Assembly: GCA_002450755.1 (NCBI GenBank)
Contig: DKAI01000116.1
Location: 1 to 34,838, forward strand
Origin: Deltaproteobacteria bacterium UBA6930
GTDB lineage: Bacteria; Myxococcota_A; UBA9160; UBA6930
Length of the DNA stretch: 34,838 nt
Reading direction: 5' to 3'
Shown: positions 8,245 through 15,538 of the stretch, piece after piece
Layout: every line of letters starts with the position of its first letter
Numbering within the stretch: the first letter of the stretch is position 1
Program-made: the position numbers and the translations under genes
The notes under the pieces: generated by a model
Databases searched by the model: none
What the model was told of the DNA's origin: nothing
The model's input: only the letters and a program-made list of their open reading frames with translations

Positions 8245-9551
8245 TGCCAGCAGTTATAGCCGTTGGGGCCCAGTGGGGGGACGAGGGGAAGGGAAAGGTT
8301 GTCGATTGGCTTGCCCTTAGGGCAGAGTTAGTCGTTCGTTTTCAAGGAGGCAATAATGCAGGGCACACGCTGGTCGTAGAAGGCGAGCAAACTGTTCTGC
8401 ATCTCATCCCCTCCGGTGTCCTTCAACCGGGAACGATTAACGTAATAGGTCCTGGAGTTGTAGTAAATCCTTTCATCCTTCTAAAAGAACTGGAGGAACT
8501 CGAGGGGCGAGGGATAATTACCGACCCTTCTCAGGTTCGCATTTCCGGCCGGGCTCATGTGATTCTAGATTGGCACATCGCTCTAGATCAAGCGAGAGAA
8601 AAGGATCTGGGTGGTCAGGCGATAGGGACGACTGGCAGGGGTATAGGTCCGACTTATGAAGACAAAGTAGCTCGTCGAGGCATAAGGGTTGCCGACTTGT
8701 TGGATCCCGAAAGGCTAGCGCTTACCTTGGAGGCCCTAGGGAAAGAAAAGAACCGTGAGCTCGAAGAGTTTCACGGCGCGAGCAGGGTGGATCTGGCGCG
8801 ACTTACGGCGAATTGCGCAGAGCTGGGGAAGAGAATTGCGCCTTATGTCGACAATACAGTCCATATTCTAGATTCTGCTCTTTGCGATGGGAGAAATGTT
8901 TTATTCGAGGGTGCGCAGGGAACTTTTCTGGATATAGATCACGGGACTTATCCCTTTGTCACTTCCTCGAATTGCATAGCAGGTGCAGTTTGCTCAGGAG
9001 CAGGTGTCGGTCCTACAAGGATCGATGGAGTCCTTGGTATAAGCAAGGCTTATACGACTCGAGTGGGCAGTGGACCTTTTCCTACGGAGGACAAGGGACC
9101 GCAAGGAGAATGGCTCGGCAAACGTGGTAACGAATTTGGTGCCACGACGGGAAGAAAGAGAAGATGTGGGTGGTTGGACGCGATTGCTCTGAAGGAGGCC
9201 GCGATAGTCAACGGTTTCACATCGTTGGCAGTAAATAAATTGGATGTTCTCTCCGGCTTAAAAGAGATACCAGTTGCTACTGGTTACCGGATTGATGGAA
9301 AGTACACGGCATTTTTTCCTATGACGCTGACAGAAGTAGAGAAAGCGGAACCCGTATACGAGATATTACCAGGCTGGGACAAGGATATTTCGTCGGCAAG
9401 AGAGTTCTCAGATTTACCGATTAATGCACAGAAATATGTGGACCGAGTTGAGTCATTAGCGGGTGTTCCCGTCGATCTTTTGTCAGTTGGACCCGGAAGA
9501 GATGAAACGATCTGTCGACGGGCGCCTTTTCCGAAACCACGAGTATCCTAG
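8244..9551 (+). CDS. purA: Adenylosuccinate synthetase
   Basis: Commits IMP to AMP synthesis by GTP-dependent condensation with aspartate in the cytoplasm. The 435-aa length matches the family. Near the N-terminus is the phosphate loop GAQWGDEGKGK with the catalytic Asp, followed by GGNNAGHT with the catalytic His. GTTGRGIGPTYEDK (IMP binding), EGAQGTFLDIDHGTYPFVTSSN and the late ATTGRKRRCGWLD and NKLDVLSG guanine-binding motifs are all intact. GTG start, overlapping the serA stop by one base, so serA and purA are translationally coupled. Serine and purine synthesis meet through one-carbon supply, but the pairing may simply reflect shared housekeeping expression. Confidence 0.96.
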   Translation: MPAVIAVGAQWGDEGKGKVVDWLALRAELVVRFQGGNNAGHTLVVEGEQTVLHLIPSGVLQPGTINVIGPGVVVNPFILLKELEELEGRGIITDPSQVRISGRAHVILDWHIALDQAREKDLGGQAIGTTGRGIGPTYEDKVARRGIRVADLLDPERLALTLEALGKEKNRELEEFHGASRVDLARLTANCAELGKRIAPYVDNTVHILDSALCDGRNVLFEGAQGTFLDIDHGTYPFVTSSNCIAGAVCSGAGVGPTRIDGVLGISKAYTTRVGSGPFPTEDKGPQGEWLGKRGNEFGATTGRKRRCGWLDAIALKEAAIVNGFTSLAVNKLDVLSGLKEIPVATGYRIDGKYTAFFPMTLTEVEKAEPVYEILPGWDKDISSAREFSDLPINAQKYVDRVESLAGVPVDLLSVGPGRDETICRRAPFPKPRVS

Positions 9552-9560
9552 GAGTACACT

Positions 9561-9992
9561 ATGGGCAGCGTGTCTGTTACGAAGGAAATTAATGCGGATG
9601 TGGCGCGCGTTTGGGATATTGTTTCTGAGTGGGGTGGTACTCATAAATGGATTCCCGGAGTGGGTCCGGTCACGGTTGAAGGAGAGGGCGTGGGCTCAAT
9701 CCGCAGTGCTGATTTAGACCCTGCAACTGGTTTCGAAGGGCGCATCAGCGAGCGCTTACTCAGCTGGGACGACGAGCAGATGACCTTCAGCTACAAAGCG
9801 ATAGGGAACGGCCCACTACCGGTTGAAGATTATGTTGCGGTCATGAAAGTTGAAGCGACATTAAAAGGAACAGCATCTGTTACGTGGTCTAGTACTTGGG
9901 AGCCTATCAATCAAGATGAAGAAGAGATTCGCGAGATGTTTTCGGGTTTGTATTCAATATCTTTAGACAATGTGGCATCAGCCCTGAAGTAA
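9561..9992 (+). CDS. SRPBCC-family (polyketide cyclase/dehydrase-like) protein
   Basis: 143-aa small soluble protein with the START/SRPBCC helix-grip pattern. It opens with a strand, then the helix ADVARVWDIVSEWGGTHKWIPGV, continues with alternating strands (GSIRSADL, FEGRISERLLSWDD, QMTFSYKAI) and ends with a long C-terminal helix (DEEEIREMFSGLYSISLDNVASALK). Such proteins bind small hydrophobic ligands; the ligand is unknown here. It starts 9 nt after purA with TAGGAGT as ribosome binding site, so it is probably in the serA-purA transcript, although no functional link is evident. Confidence 0.75.
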   Translation: MGSVSVTKEINADVARVWDIVSEWGGTHKWIPGVGPVTVEGEGVGSIRSADLDPATGFEGRISERLLSWDDEQMTFSYKAIGNGPLPVEDYVAVMKVEATLKGTASVTWSSTWEPINQDEEEIREMFSGLYSISLDNVASALK

Positions 9993-10048
9993 CTGTTTCT
10001 AAGTTGCGTCGGAATATTCGACTCGGGCGCGAAAGGGAGTAGCGCCTT

Positions 10049-10954
10049 TTGTTTTCCAATATAGATTCCTATCGTCTGGCCTTGGCGACCCTCGTGCTTT
10101 GTGCGCTGCTCTGGAGCACCAACGTCGTTGTGGCAAAGATTTTGGTGGAGCAAGTGCCTCCATTTACTCTTGCTTTGGGTAGGAACTTTGTAGCCTTAGT
10201 AGCGCTCTTGCCTTTAGCTCTTAGGGGATGGCCAGAACGGAGAGTCTTTAGAGAAAATACCTGGACGATGTTTTTTGCAGGCCTCGTAGGTACGGGTGCT
10301 TTTAATGCTCTAGTCTACCACGCTCTTCGAGAGACTTCAGCGATTAATGCTGTCATGATGATGTCTCTTTGTCCCACAGCAATTCCTCTTATCTCCTTTC
10401 TCTTGGTTCGCGAACGCTTCCGGAGCACACAAGCACTTGGAATTGGTTTGTCGCTTTCTGGAGTAGCGATCATAGTTACTCGAGGTGAACCGTTAAGTTT
10501 CTTGTCTCAGGAGTTGGCTGGTGGAGATGCATTGATGTTTTTCGCCATGCTGTGTTGGTCGTTCTATACAGTTCTTGCGAAAAGAAGGACTTCCGGCCTT
10601 GACCCGTATGTATTCTTCTTTTGCGTTGTATTTGTGGCCACACTTGGTTTGTTTCCTCTTGCTTTCTGGGAATGGCAGAAGCAGACGTATGATATTTCTG
10701 CGCTTGCTTGGTTTGCAGTGGTCTACGTAGGAATTGTTCCAACGGCGATTGCCATCGCCCTTTTTAACCGCGCGGTTGTGATAGTTGGCGCGAATACGGC
10801 GGGGGCATTTCAGCACCTAGTGCCAGTATTTGGAACAATTATGGCGATATGTTTCCTCGGGGAGCATTTTTCCACTTTTCACGCGGTCGGAGCGGCCATT
10901 ATTGCAGCTGGACTTTTTGCGGCGGCCCATCAAAAAGAAGGTTCTAGGTCTTAG
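10049..10954 (+). CDS. EamA/DMT-family transporter
   Basis: 301-aa inner-membrane protein of the drug/metabolite transporter superfamily, with two tandem EamA repeats and about ten predicted helices. Repeat 1 covers about residues 8-140 and repeat 2 about 155-295. Family features include WSTNVVVAKILVEQVPPFTLALGRN in the first helices and the LVPVFGTIMAICFLGE segment near the C-terminus. The start is TTG at 10049, supported by AAGGGAG at about 10032-10038. DMT carriers export amino acids, metabolites or nucleosides; nothing here indicates the substrate. It lies 56 nt after the SRPBCC gene on the same strand. Confidence 0.85.
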   Translation: MFSNIDSYRLALATLVLCALLWSTNVVVAKILVEQVPPFTLALGRNFVALVALLPLALRGWPERRVFRENTWTMFFAGLVGTGAFNALVYHALRETSAINAVMMMSLCPTAIPLISFLLVRERFRSTQALGIGLSLSGVAIIVTRGEPLSFLSQELAGGDALMFFAMLCWSFYTVLAKRRTSGLDPYVFFFCVVFVATLGLFPLAFWEWQKQTYDISALAWFAVVYVGIVPTAIAIALFNRAVVIVGANTAGAFQHLVPVFGTIMAICFLGEHFSTFHAVGAAIIAAGLFAAAHQKEGSRS

Positions 10955-11020
10955 AAACTCTGCAGGAATTTGAGCATTCCGCTCGACACAAAGTCCATCG
11001 AGTGGTACCTCAGACAGTCT

Positions 11021-11096
11021 GGGCTGCTAGCTCAATTGGTAGAGCACCGGGCTTTTAACCCGTTGGTTCAGGGTTCGAGTCCCTGGCGGCCCACCA
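11021..11096 (+). tRNA. tRNA-Lys (anticodon TTT)
   Basis: A 76-nt cloverleaf including an encoded CCA (11094-11096). The acceptor stem GGGCTGC (11021-11027) pairs with GCGGCCC (11086-11092) through one G-U; discriminator base A at 11093. The D arm is GCTC/GAGC. The anticodon loop CTTTTAA at 11052-11058 has TTT at 11054-11056, giving lysine. The T arm is CAGGG-TTCGAGT-CCCTG. The outermost anticodon-stem pair (27-43) is a C-U mismatch, which is tolerated but unusual. It lies alone between the EamA transporter and the acyl-CoA dehydrogenase. Confidence 0.96.
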
Positions 11097-11165
11097 CTAG
11101 CCTGACTGGAAAGAAGATTTCTTCCGAAAAGGTTGGTTCGAATCAGTAGTAAGTTGAGGATGACT

Positions 11166-12350
11166 ATGATTGATTTTTCTCCTTCCGAAGATCTCCAGGC
11201 TCTCACTAAGAAGGTCGCGAACTTCGTTCGTGAAGAAATCGTTCCCATGGAAAATGACCCTAGGCAGGGTCCCCATGGTCCAGAAGAATCTTTAAGGCAG
11301 GATCTTGTCTCTAAAGGGAGGGAGGCAGGTCTTTTGACCCCACATGCTCCTGTCGAGTGGGGGGGGCTTGGTCTGGATAATATGGGTAATGCACTAGTTT
11401 TTGAGGCAGCTTGCTATTCTCCTCTTGGCGCCCTTGCTTTGAATATTCAGGCTCCGGATGAGGGGAACGTTCACTTACTCGATAAGGTTGCAACTGATGA
11501 ACAGAAAGACCGTTGGTTACGGCCTCTTTCTGAGGGCCGAATCAGAACAGTTTTTCATATGACCGAACCCGATGGCGGGGCAGGGTCCGATCCGTCGCTC
11601 ATGAAGACAGTCGCAAAAGATGATGGCGATTCGTACGTTATCAATGGCCGGAAATGGTTAATTTCTGGGATCGGCGCTCCAGGAGTTGGACTGAATATTA
11701 TCATGGCCAAAACCGAGAGTGTTTCTGGAGAGGAACTTGGTGCTTCGATGTTTCTCTTAGATGGCGATGTCCCGGGTATGAAGATTGTTCGGACACTCGA
11801 CACGATGGATAGCAACACCGTGGGTGCCCATTGTGAGGTTACCTATGACGACGTGCGTGTTCCGAAGGACCAAATTCTTGGGGAGCCAGGAAAAGGGTTT
11901 CGGTACGCTCAAATCCGCCTTGCTCCGGCCCGGTTGACCCACTGCATGAGATGGCTTGGCCAGGCTGTGCGTTGTCAAGAAATTGCCGTGGATTATGCGA
12001 GGGAGCGCGTAGCCTTCGGGAAACCCATTGGCGAACATGAGGGAGTTGGTTTCCAACTTGCAGATAACGAAACAGATCTCCATTTAGCTAGGCTCTCAAC
12101 ATGGCATTGCGCTTGGATTCTCGATCAAGGTCAAAAAGGAAGACGCGAAAGTAGCCTTGCGAAAGTTTTTGTTTCTGAGGCACTTAGTCGTGTCGTGGAC
12201 CGCTGCGTCCAAGTGCTTGGGGGTCTTGGAATTACTGCAGATACCATCGTAGAACGTACCTATCGAGATATACGCGCATTTCGGATATACGATGGACCAT
12301 CGGAAGTTCATCGTTGGGCGCAGGCGAGAGACATTATGCGGGGTGCTTAG
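11166..12350 (+). CDS. Acyl-CoA dehydrogenase (ACAD10/11-like)
   Basis: 394-aa FAD-dependent acyl-CoA dehydrogenase. The N-terminal helical domain is followed by FHMTEPDGGAGSDP (FAD/substrate segment near residue 125) and NGRKWLISG, then the C-terminal helical bundle with QVLGGLGITADT and RAFRIYDGPSEVH. The Glu in the last motif (about residue 380) occupies the catalytic-base position. The DGPSEVH form is typical of the ACAD10/11/LvaC-like branch, and the gene next door encodes the kinase partner of that branch. The ATG at 11166 is chosen because TGAGGA lies 5-6 nt upstream; in-frame codons reach back to TTG 11133 but lack a ribosome binding site. The 3' end overlaps the convergent phosphotransferase gene by 4 nt. 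Confidence 0.9.
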   Translation: MIDFSPSEDLQALTKKVANFVREEIVPMENDPRQGPHGPEESLRQDLVSKGREAGLLTPHAPVEWGGLGLDNMGNALVFEAACYSPLGALALNIQAPDEGNVHLLDKVATDEQKDRWLRPLSEGRIRTVFHMTEPDGGAGSDPSLMKTVAKDDGDSYVINGRKWLISGIGAPGVGLNIIMAKTESVSGEELGASMFLLDGDVPGMKIVRTLDTMDSNTVGAHCEVTYDDVRVPKDQILGEPGKGFRYAQIRLAPARLTHCMRWLGQAVRCQEIAVDYARERVAFGKPIGEHEGVGFQLADNETDLHLARLSTWHCAWILDQGQKGRRESSLAKVFVSEALSRVVDRCVQVLGGLGITADTIVERTYRDIRAFRIYDGPSEVHRWAQARDIMRGA

Positions 12351-13402
12351 GAGGTTTTAATCGTGGCAGCTGCGTTGGAGGCAAGGCGAGCTGCCCTGAA
12401 TATACGCTCTCTTAAATAGTCGAGATCGATACCTTCGGTGCTTTTCTGGCCAAGCATATATCGGGCATAGACACCCTGGACGATGCATGCAGTCTTCCAG
12501 AAATTAAAGGCACTGTAGAAATTAATATTAGAGACATCTCTTTTGCTCCGTAAAGCATACCGTTCGAGAAGCGCGGTTCTCTTTGAGAAACCAGGTTCTT
12601 CAGTCGGTGCGTCATCTTTAAGGGTAAGAGTATCGCTGGGCTCAGACCAGGTATTTAAGGCGTACCCCAAATCAGCGAGCGGGTCGCCTAGAGTACTGAT
12701 CTCCCAATCCAGGACGGCTGTTACAAAGCCTTCAGGCGAAGCAAGGCAGTTATGGAGCCCGTAGTCACCATGTACGATGCGTCCAGGTTCTTGGTCAGGA
12801 ATTCTTGTCGAAAGAAATTCATAAAGGTCATCCACCTCTGGGAGGTCTATATCTGCTGCCTCGCGCGATGAGTTCCAAGAGTCGTACCATCTCTTCAATT
12901 GTCGGGCGACATAGGCGTCGGGTCTCCCTAGTCTGCCCAAGCCTATTGCATCCGGTTCAAGCTTGTGAAGGTCCGCTAACACATCTATGAATGAAACCCC
13001 AAGTGCTTTTCGATTAAGCTCCGAAATGAATCCTCGTACGTCCTCTGCCTCGTATAGAGCTCTGCCTGTAACTGACGCCATTACGTAAAAATGTGTGCCC
13101 GTAATTTCAATATCTTCACAATAGGCGATTGGGTTGGGCACCGGGACGGCGGTTTCCTTCAGAGATTCAAGAATTCTAAATTCTCGTCCCATGTCATGAG
13201 CTTTTGGTAGTAGTTTTCCGAGTGGCGGACGCCGAACAATTGCTGACGTTCCTTCAGAATCGACGATTTTATAAGTCAGGTTTGAGTGTCCTCCTTCTAA
13301 GCGCGTCCATTCAAAGGGAGGTATCAGGGATTCAGAATTATTTGCAATCCAGTGTTCGATATCGGATCGGTGGATGCCGGGTAGGGATTCGTTGTCACTC
13401 AT
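12347..13402 (-). CDS. APH-fold phosphotransferase (ACAD10/11 kinase-domain-like)
   Basis: 351-aa aminoglycoside-phosphotransferase-fold kinase, close in form to the N-terminal kinase domain of ACAD10/11 and to LvaA of levulinate catabolism, which phosphorylates 4-hydroxyacyl-CoA. Visible motifs: a Gly-rich nucleotide loop GGHSNLTYKI (about 37-46), AIVRRPPLG (conserved strand), the catalytic loop H211-G-D213-YGLHN218, and the metal-binding D232-W-E followed by TLGDPLADLGYAL, which is characteristic of this subfamily rather than of antibiotic kinases. It ends head-to-head with the acyl-CoA dehydrogenase, overlapping 4 nt. Antibiotic resistance is very unlikely given the subfamily features and the neighbour. 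Confidence 0.85.
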   Translation of the reverse strand: MSDNESLPGIHRSDIEHWIANNSESLIPPFEWTRLEGGHSNLTYKIVDSEGTSAIVRRPPLGKLLPKAHDMGREFRILESLKETAVPVPNPIAYCEDIEITGTHFYVMASVTGRALYEAEDVRGFISELNRKALGVSFIDVLADLHKLEPDAIGLGRLGRPDAYVARQLKRWYDSWNSSREAADIDLPEVDDLYEFLSTRIPDQEPGRIVHGDYGLHNCLASPEGFVTAVLDWEISTLGDPLADLGYALNTWSEPSDTLTLKDDAPTEEPGFSKRTALLERYALRSKRDVSNINFYSAFNFWKTACIVQGVYARYMLGQKSTEGIDLDYLRERIFRAARLASNAAATIKTS

Positions 13403-13489
13403 ATTCTTTAGTTTATGCTCTTTTCTTGCGATTAGTAGGGTATTTTAGTGTCGCACCGATTTCCCACGAAGGGAGCCTGAGGAGCTTTT

Positions 13490-14401
13490 ATGATTGAGAT
13501 TGCAAAAGGACTGCTATTTCCAGAGGGGCCAATCGCGATGCCCGATGGGAGCGTATTGGTTGTTGAGATTGCGAGAGGAACTTTATCAAAGGTTCTGCCT
13601 GATGGATCAATTCAAGTTGTAGGGGAGTGCGGAGGTGGACCCAACGGTGCCGCTTTTGGTCCAGACGGCCGGGTCTATGTTTGCAACAACGGAGGATTTG
13701 ACACGGAAATTAGAGAAGGTCAGGTTCGCATCATAGAGGGAATGTCGACCTATGTGGGAGGGTCCATTCAGGCGGTAGACCTCCAGACGGGCGCAGTTGA
13801 AACACTTTATACGGAAGTTGAGGGGGAGCCACTAAAAGGCCCGAATGACCTTGTGTTCGATCGTGAAGGAGGAATGTGGTTCACCGATCACGGGAAAACC
13901 TACGAGAGGCAGGTCGACAGAGGAGGTCTTTATTATGCGAAGCCTGACGGGTCGGACATTAAGGAGGTCGTTTTCCCTCTGGAGGGGCCTAATGGCGTAG
14001 GGCTTTCCCCTGACGAAGATATCGTCTATGTAGCGGAAACTCACGTGGGTAGATTGCGCAGCTGGGATCTGGCAGAGCCAGGGAAAATTGCGGGTTCGTT
14101 CGGTAAGGCGACACGCGGAAAATGTGTGGCGGGTTTACCTGGTGACCAACTCCTCGACAGTTTGGCTGTTGATGACGAAGGTTATGTTTGCGTCGCTACA
14201 ATCCGAAATGGAGGTATAACGGAGTTTGATCCGCACGGAGGTCAAACCCGTCACTTTCCTACCGGTGACCCTTTGACTACGAACATCTGCTTTGGCGGGC
14301 AAAACATGACGACTGCTTTCATCACTTGTTCTCGAAGTGGAACGCTATTAAAAACGGATTGGCATAGGGCCGGCCTGAAACTTAATTTCAACCCTTACTA
14401 G
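13490..14401 (+). CDS. SMP-30/gluconolactonase/LRE-family protein
   Basis: 303-aa predicted six-bladed beta-propeller. It shows the repeated family pattern: an early EGP (LLFPEGPIAMPDGSVLVVE) containing the metal-ligand Glu, GGGPNGAAFGPDGRVYVCNNGG, KGPNDLVFDREGGMWFTDHG with the conserved Asn-Asp pair, EGPNGVGLSPDEDIVYVAET, and DSLAVDDEGYVCVA with the conserved Asp. These residues form the divalent metal site of SMP-30 lactonases. No signal peptide, so probably cytoplasmic lactone or ester hydrolysis; the substrate is not evident. The start ATG has a GGGAGCCTGAGGAG region upstream. The promoter probably lies in the 87-nt divergent gap with the phosphotransferase gene. Confidence 0.85.
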   Translation: MIEIAKGLLFPEGPIAMPDGSVLVVEIARGTLSKVLPDGSIQVVGECGGGPNGAAFGPDGRVYVCNNGGFDTEIREGQVRIIEGMSTYVGGSIQAVDLQTGAVETLYTEVEGEPLKGPNDLVFDREGGMWFTDHGKTYERQVDRGGLYYAKPDGSDIKEVVFPLEGPNGVGLSPDEDIVYVAETHVGRLRSWDLAEPGKIAGSFGKATRGKCVAGLPGDQLLDSLAVDDEGYVCVATIRNGGITEFDPHGGQTRHFPTGDPLTTNICFGGQNMTTAFITCSRSGTLLKTDWHRAGLKLNFNPY

Positions 14402-14411
14402 GATCTCAAGC

Positions 14412-15221
14412 TCATGTTCCGCTGAAATCGGGCGGACGACGCTCAGACATTGCCTTGACTCCTTCCTTGAAATCGTTGGTAGTCGCAAGCCGGTCTTGTT
14501 CGACTTTTTCGTGCGCCGTCGCATCACGTACTGCTTCCGCGAGGTCGCCCCTCATCGTCTGTCGAATCGAATCCACCGCTAAGGGGCCTGAGGTGGCAAT
14601 TTCAGCGGCTAACTCTTTTGCTGATGTGCGGATTGAGTCGTTAGATACGAGTCGGTCACACAGGCCGATTTCAAAGGCTTCTTCGCCACTAACTCTGCGA
14701 CCCGTGTATAGAAGGTCAAGAGCTTTTTGCATTCCAACTATGCGAGGCAATGTCGCTGAAAGGCCGAAACCGTGATGGAATCCCAATCGCGCGAAATTCG
14801 CTGAGAACTTAGAGTCCTTGCTTGCGACCCGGAAGTCCGGCATCAGTGCAAGTCCGAGCCCGCCGCCTACGGCCTGACCCTGTATGGCTCCTACGACAGG
14901 AGTTCGGGTACTAAATAGTCTCACCGCTTCATCGTAAAGATGTCTTCCTTTTCCGGACGAGCCTTTGCCCGCGAGATTCTTGGGAACGCCACTGTCAAGT
15001 TTACTTCCGAAGTTTGCGCCCGCACAAAAGTTCTTCCCTTCCGCACATAAAACGATTGCTCGACAACCGGTATCGTTATCAAGTGCTTCAAATCCGGATG
15101 CCAGGTCTGCGATCATCTGTTGGTCGAAGAAGTTATGTGGCCCTCGTTGCACCTCTGCAGTGGCAACGAAGTCGCTGTCAAGGTCAATTTTGATATCACC
15201 AAATATCCCGAATTCAGTCAT
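14412..15221 (-). CDS. Enoyl-CoA hydratase/isomerase (crotonase) family protein
   Basis: 269-aa crotonase-fold protein. The two oxyanion-hole regions are clear: GKNFCAGANF (about 62-71) and GQAVGGGLGLALM (about 115-127). However, the two glutamates that add water in classical enoyl-CoA hydratases are not conserved. The first position reads NFARLG with Phe143, and the second reads ALDLLYTG with Asp169. The GFHHGFG stretch replaces the usual IPGAGGTQ. It is therefore probably not a standard hydratase; isomerase, hydrolase, decarboxylase or other crotonase chemistry is possible. It ends 10 nt from the convergent SMP-30 gene. An AAAGGA ribosome binding site lies upstream of the ATG. Confidence 0.85.
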   Translation of the reverse strand: MTEFGIFGDIKIDLDSDFVATAEVQRGPHNFFDQQMIADLASGFEALDNDTGCRAIVLCAEGKNFCAGANFGSKLDSGVPKNLAGKGSSGKGRHLYDEAVRLFSTRTPVVGAIQGQAVGGGLGLALMPDFRVASKDSKFSANFARLGFHHGFGLSATLPRIVGMQKALDLLYTGRRVSGEEAFEIGLCDRLVSNDSIRTSAKELAAEIATSGPLAVDSIRQTMRGDLAEAVRDATAHEKVEQDRLATTNDFKEGVKAMSERRPPDFSGT

Positions 15222-15538
15222 AGTGATTTTGGTCCTTTACTTTAGATGTTCTCAAGTTGATTGGATGCCTTGAAACTATAACTCCGAAGCTCGCTTATCG
15301 TACTTGAATATTGAAAAACCCTGTTTATAGGTTTTGGCCCCACAAAGGGGAGTGGATAGATGGAATTCAAGAGAGGAGGGATAAGCTCCTCAGGGTTTGT
15401 TCCTATCCCCTTCAGTCTCCTTGTCTGAACTCTGTCTTTAGACCTGTCTATGAAGAACGTTTGTCGTACACTCTACTGGACGCCAAAATCCTCGTGTCGA
15501 TGTTATTTTGGCAGCTTATTGATGAGGAGGCACATCTT
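15222..15538. other. Intergenic stretch with a hairpin, upstream of DUF1302 gene
   Basis: This 317-nt stretch separates two divergently read genes. Its second half (15311-15538) is open in the frame of the DUF1302 gene, but the encoded residues look neither like a signal peptide nor like the family, so I treat it as untranslated. It holds one clear hairpin: GAGGAG 15373-15378 pairs with CTCCTC 15386-15391 around a 7-nt loop, without a T-run. Promoters for both flanking genes must lie here, but I cannot pick convincing -35/-10 pairs. The last part contains the ribosome binding site GAGGAGG at 15524-15530. Confidence 0.45.

Noticed and set aside
11011..11021. CAGACAGTCTG palindrome before tRNA-Lys
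   Set aside because: Short, overlaps the first tRNA base, and no regulatory role can be supported.
11108..11125. Hairpin GGAA-GAA/TTC-TTCC after tRNA-Lys as terminator
   Set aside because: It has a bulge and a 3-nt loop and no T-run follows, so termination is not supported.
12347..13402. Aminoglycoside resistance kinase
   Set aside because: The DWE..TLGDPLADLGY region and the ACAD neighbour place it with ACAD10/11 and LvaA kinases.
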